From NCBI GenBank assembly GCA_000708835.1, contig DF237135.1, forward strand, positions 62,001 through 126,000: a DNA stretch of 64,000 nt. The letters are read 5' to 3'. Origin of the DNA: Klebsormidium nitens. Its lineage: Eukaryota; Streptophyta; Klebsormidiophyceae; Klebsormidiales; Klebsormidiaceae. Position numbers and translations under genes: made by a program. Below, in pieces: positions 59,501-64,000 of the stretch; the stretch's first letter is position 1, and every line of letters starts with the position of its first letter. The notes beneath the pieces were generated by a model. It worked only from the letters and a program-made list of their open reading frames with translations. It ran no database searches and was not told where the DNA came from.

Positions 59501-62500
59501 CGAAAAACCGTGGACATTGATCTTTCCGTCCTCCGCGCTTCTAGACCCGGTATCGGACCACGACAGTGCTATTTCCTTTGAGTACTCACGTTGCCTCTCC
59601 TTGTCTTTAAAAGGTGGCCGAGCATAGGCGACGCTCAAAATGCCGCTGCGACATTGGCCTTGTACGAATTGGTGCGAGATCAGCCGCTGTATCGGATACT
59701 GCCGCCGCCATACAGCGATATGTGGAAAGGATGGCAGCTGCAAGGTGAACTCCTTCAGAAGATGAATGCTAGCTGTGGTTTTTCGCGTTTAGCAACATGA
59801 AGGCGTTTGGGATTACAGCAGTAGAGATGATCAGACGTTGGAAACAGTATTCCCCGGGCTAAATCGAACTTAATCGGTTGAAGGAATTGATCTCCCTATC
59901 TCATGATCAAGAAGTCCGTAGTAACATACTGGCATCCAGAAAGATTTTGAAGTCGTTGCGGATATGTTTGACGATATGTGTCATCTCTTCTGCTGCACTT
60001 GTTTAGCAGAGTACATAGCGAAGCTTTCGAATCCAACCTGGCCGAAAAACTTCCGTTCAAAGAGCAATTCTGAGAGCTTTTTCTTTCTTGCGAAGTGCGT
60101 TCCCGTCAGCCTCCCCGTCCGCTCTTCCATCCAGGTTCTGAGGCCCGGACGGAAGCTACCCAAGCCGCGGAACAGCAGCGCGCCGACTTCATCAACGCGC
60201 TCGTCAGCGAGAAAGCGGCGACTGCCCCGACTCGAAGGGCAGAAAACGGTGGCCAAAGGCCCGAGGAAGAGAGCACCAGTGGCGACGAAGACATGGACTG
60301 GTCTCAGCTGGAGACTGGCGAGACGAGCGAGGTTCAGCAACGCAATGGGGATCGCTTGAAGAGGGAACTAGAGGCGAGGGGGAGAACGCCGGGGTATCAA
60401 AAGATGCTGAAAGGTCGGTTGGGCCTGCCGATCGCGAGGGTGCGGGACGAGATACTGGGCGCCTTGCGTCAGCATGACGTGGTCGTTGTGTCCGGAGAGA
60501 CGGGCTCGGGAAAGACTACACAGGTGGGATTTGCCAGCTTACGCGCCCCAGACTCCGTTACAATATTGTCGGTCGTCCCCGTTTGGACCTTTGGACCGCA
60601 AAAGGTTCTTCAAATTGCTACAGTAAGCCCTGCATTCCTGACTCCGATACTTAAATGGAAAGAGGACGCCGCGCTCTTCAGCGACTGCTCAACAGAAGCC
60701 CAGAGTGCGCAACAAAGAACGGGCAGAGTAGGCTCCCAGTCGTATTGAAAGCGCATTAACTCAACCGGCAAGACGAGCGTGTGGATCCCGGTCACAAAAG
60801 ACTATCAGACTTTCAGTCACTGCCTGTCATTAAGGATTCCATCCTCATCCTTAGGAGGGACCTTTCCTCTTTCCACGTTGTCTTCGATCCTGCCAACTTC
60901 AACTTTTCCCGTTGTGCAGGTCCCTCAGTACATTTTGGACGCGGAGATTGAGGCGGGCCGGGGCGGCGCCTGCAGCATTGTGTGCACGCAGCCCCGGCGA
61001 ATCGCCGCTGTGTCAGTGGCGGAGAGGGTCGCCAGCGAAAGGTGTGAAGCGGCTCCGGGGGAGAACGGCGCCCTGGTGGGCTACCACGTCCGACTTGATG
61101 CAGCCAGGTGAGGACACGCGGCGTCTGCACAAGCTGTCATTAGACCAAAATGGGCGTTCTACAGTAGGGGGGGCCTGACCTCTATGTAGGAAATTTAGGA
61201 TAAGAACTTGTGCCCACTTGTTTTATGCACGTTGCCACCATCCTGCCTTGGTTCGCTTCTTGCCCTACAGGCTTCAAGTTGAACTTGCAAGCAGTTGATT
61301 CTGCGATCCGTCACGACGTACCGAGTTGATTTGCATCCGGGCTCGGTTGTAACGTCCTCTTTCTAAGTTGCTGACACTGCAAAGCGCTTTTGCGCGACTA
61401 TTTGGTTCAAAGATTACAACTGGCAAGCTAACTCGATTGCTGTCGTTTTCGCGCAGGTCCTCCGAGACCCGGCTGCTCTTCTGCACGACGGGCATCCTGC
61501 TGCGGCGGCTGGCGGGCGACCGCGCTCTCGCTGACGTCAGCCACGTGGTGGTGGACGAGGTGCACGAGCGGACGCTGCAGGGCGACTTCCTGATGACCAT
61601 CCTGCGCGAGCTGCTCGCGCGCCGGAACGGGGGTCGCAGCAGGCTGCCCCCGCTCAAAGTCGTGCTCATGTCAGTCCCTTTCGCTACTGCGCTCCTTGCT
61701 TTATGGCTTTTTGATGACTTTGGACTTTCTCAGCTTCAGCAATCACGGTCTGACCAAGTTGCTTTGGAGAGTGCAAGGAGAAGGTGCGGAACGATCACCT
61801 GCGCTCTAGATTCAAAAAGCTGAACCAGTCGAAGTCTCTTCTTTTCACTCCGCTGACCGTCCCTGCTGCCCACTTCTGCCTCTTCGTCCTTCGCTTCAGG
61901 AATTTGTTCGATAATCCTTTGACTCGTTGCGAACTCGAAGTGGGCTCATAGGCTATGCCCCGGGTGCAGGTCCGCCACTTTGGACGCGGGCCTATTCTCC
62001 AGCTACTTCGGCGGCTGCCCGGTGGTCAGCGCCGAGGGGCGCACCTTCCCCGTGCAGATGCACTGCCTGGAGGACATCTACGAGCGGCTCGCCTACAAGC
62101 TGGCCGCCGACTCGCCCGCAGCACAGCGTGAGGGCGCGGGTATGAGATTTGCACATGTGAGCAGGGGACCCTTTGAGCCCATGTTTTTTGATCGCCTGCC
62201 TTGACAACCTTCCTTGATCCCCTCGGCGATCCGTCTGCCTTCCCGCAGATGCTCCTCAGATCCAACAACCAACAATCGAGGGTCGGCTTGGAACATACAT
62301 CAGCATATCGTTGTTCCGTCTTTTTGCTGTCCAAAGGACGCATTTCTACTACAGCTATCAGCGCGAGTTGGGCATCAATTTTCAACCAATCCATTGAGGC
62401 TGCCGCCGCTTCCCCTCTCGTTGAAACTCGTGAGCTGTGCCGATGAATCTTTCTGTAATCTTTGGAGCTGTGCCGATGTAATCATACCACGATATTTTGA

Positions 62501-63768
62501 TCCAGGCGTCTCGCAGCAAGATGGTGGGCGGGAACCAAGACAAGAACAAGCTGATCAAGGCCGGCTGGGGGGACGAGCTCAAGGCCGGGGGCGGGGACCA
62601 GGTTCTCAACCCGAACTACGACGAGGAATTGTACCAGGACTTCAGCAGCGCTACCAGGAAGAACCTGGTGAGGTCTCAGGGCCGGGAATCTTAGGGCTTT
62701 GTTTGCTAAAACGCTGCTTTTAGAAGAGAAATCGAAGCTATGAGCTGTAACTGATACAAGCCTGAGTAGCCTCCAAAGGATTTTTGACTTACCTGCGTAG
62801 CACATGCAAACTTAAGAAAAGAACTAATGAAAGCATGCGGGAAGTCTCTTGCTTTCACCGGGCAATACTTTTCGGACAGGACTGGATGCTTTCGCAACGA
62901 GTCTGTCTCGTCTTTAGTCTGCCCTTCTCTCTCAACACAGCTTGTCATCCCTGAGGAAGCGCTCCAAATCAACTCTTGGTCAGCGCGGACGTGGAGCATT
63001 TGCCAACGCAAACATGGTCCAGGTTTTATGTTAGATGATCGAAAGCCTGTGGCTCGCACCCACCCAGCACTTTCTCTGCAGGCGAGGCTTGACGAGGAGC
63101 AGATTGACTATGATCTGCTGGAGGACCTCATTACGCACATCGACGAGTCGGGGGACGACTTTGGCGAGGGCGCCGTGCTGGTGTTCCTCCCGGGCATCGC
63201 GGAAATTCAGAGCCTGCTGGACCGCCTCTCCGCATCCCGCCGCTTTGGCACGCCGGAGAAGTCGCAGGTGGGCAATCCTCGCAGGCGAAACGAGCTTCGC
63301 GTGGTCGGGAACTGTACATTGCCTGCTGCTCCGTTTCGAAACCTTTTGATATCCAAAAGTCTGTCAAGAATGTACCGAAGTGATTGCAGAACGCGTACGT
63401 AGATCTGTTTTTCAGAATCGTCAAGTGTTACTTACAGCAAGTAACTGCCCGCTTTTCGTAGGAATTGTAGCTGTCGAGGCCTAACACCATGGAAAACTGG
63501 ACTGAAATTTTTGGACCCTCGGAGCTTTGCTCTTTCTGCCAGGATGGCGATCAATTTTCGGACTTCATCCTTGGAAGTCAGGGTCAATCTGAAGAAGAGC
63601 CCAAAACAGTAAATGGAGATTCAAGTGCTAGTCTTGCGTTTGTGCTTGTTTCTTGCGTATACTGATTGGTTGGCCCTTCTTTTGCAGTGGCTCCTTCCCC
63701 TCCATTCATCCGTCTCGCCGAGCGAGCAGAGACGCGCGTTCCAAACACCTCCTCCAGGCATCCGAAAG
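56539..63768 (+). CDS. DHX29-like DExH-box RNA helicase (truncated by window end)
   Basis: Thirteen exons visible: 56539-56850, 57176-57281, 57481-57731, 58004-58211, 58461-59217, 59614-59744, 60135-60523, 60920-61107, 61457-61669, 61970-62156, 62506-62667, 63082-63267, 63688-63768; 1,057 codons, open at the right edge. Residues about 45-104 are UBA-like ([38 protein letters not shown]), then [20 protein letters not shown]. Acidic and coiled-coil stretches follow. A dsRBD-like unit spans about 478-570 ([37 protein letters not shown]). Motor motifs: [10 protein letters not shown] (709-718), TQPRR (740-744), DEVH (814-817), SAT (853-855) and VLVFLPG. Motifs V and VI and the HA2/OB domains must lie beyond 64000. 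This order matches DHX29 and plant DExH7-type helicases; DHX29 assists ribosomal scanning on structured 5' UTRs in animals. Exon 4 ends at a GC donor (gcaagt), the only site that keeps frame into exon 5. Confidence 0.9.
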
Positions 63769-64000
63769 GTGAGCTGCGCCGCGAGAGATGTGCTAAGATT
63801 CGTTTTCTCTGCTGCTGTTCTTTCGCGTCCACATCCCTAGGGCATGCAGAATATTTGTTTGATGAAAAGCTTCTCAGAGAGAAACGGAGGTCACTTGAAA
63901 AGGGCTTCCAAAACGTAGTCCTTGAACCAGCCGCTGCTTATTGAGTCCGAGATAGTCAACGAGCCTCTTCGTGGACCTGAGCAACGAGTTTGAGCTGAGC

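Overview
The window is nuclear DNA of a photosynthetic eukaryote. Its genes carry many short spliceosomal introns (mostly GT-AG, with donors usually GTGAGN or GTAAGN), GC-rich exons and less GC-rich introns. It encodes chloroplast-targeted ferredoxin-dependent glutamate synthase, a plastid NhaD-type Na+/H+ antiporter, and the NdhS subunit of the chloroplast NDH complex. With these are a plant-type F-box/kelch protein, a DExH helicase of the DHX29 group, and housekeeping genes. Most chlorophyte algae lack the NDH complex, so NdhS together with NHD1 points to a streptophyte; compact genes and many introns suggest a charophyte alga such as Klebsormidium. That placement is inference from gene content and was not tested by alignment.

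Layout, left to right. 18-3979 (+): ribosomal L1-domain protein, 9 exons, with a MITE-like element in intron 3. 3980-6263: no coding exon recognised, but a striking run of GC-rich hairpins lies at 5232-5372. 6264-7277 (+): QCR8, a 75-residue mitochondrial complex III subunit in 3 exons. 8488-11968 (-): armadillo-repeat protein with a central coiled coil, 4 exons. 12696-14678 (+): exon-like pieces that I could not assemble into a known family. 15944-21986 (+): plastid Na+/H+ antiporter NHD1, 10 exons. 21987-24568: gene-poor. 24569-25939 (-): dCTP pyrophosphatase (MazG-like), last exon tentative. 27783-39587 (+): ferredoxin-dependent glutamate synthase, 19 exons, 1,641 aa. 39588-42329: repeat-rich spacer. 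42330-47203 (+): F-box/kelch protein whose C-terminal tail carries a DLNLPP EAR-type motif, 8 exons. 48179-51961 (-): GPI8/PIG-K, 7 exons, two consecutive GC-AG introns. 52538-55755 (+): NdhS, 8 exons. 56539 to past the right edge (+): DHX29-like DExH helicase, 13 exons visible.

The genes do not form an operon-like unit. Three products nevertheless act in plastid redox and ion balance: Fd-GOGAT consumes reduced ferredoxin, NdhS is the ferredoxin-docking subunit of NDH, and NHD1 exchanges Na+ and H+ at the plastid envelope. Several neighbours are divergent: GPI8/NdhS share a 576-bp spacer, and dCTPase/GOGAT share a 1.8-kb spacer. Exon boundaries were set by hand from splice consensus, reading-frame continuity across every junction, and family knowledge; no alignment was run.
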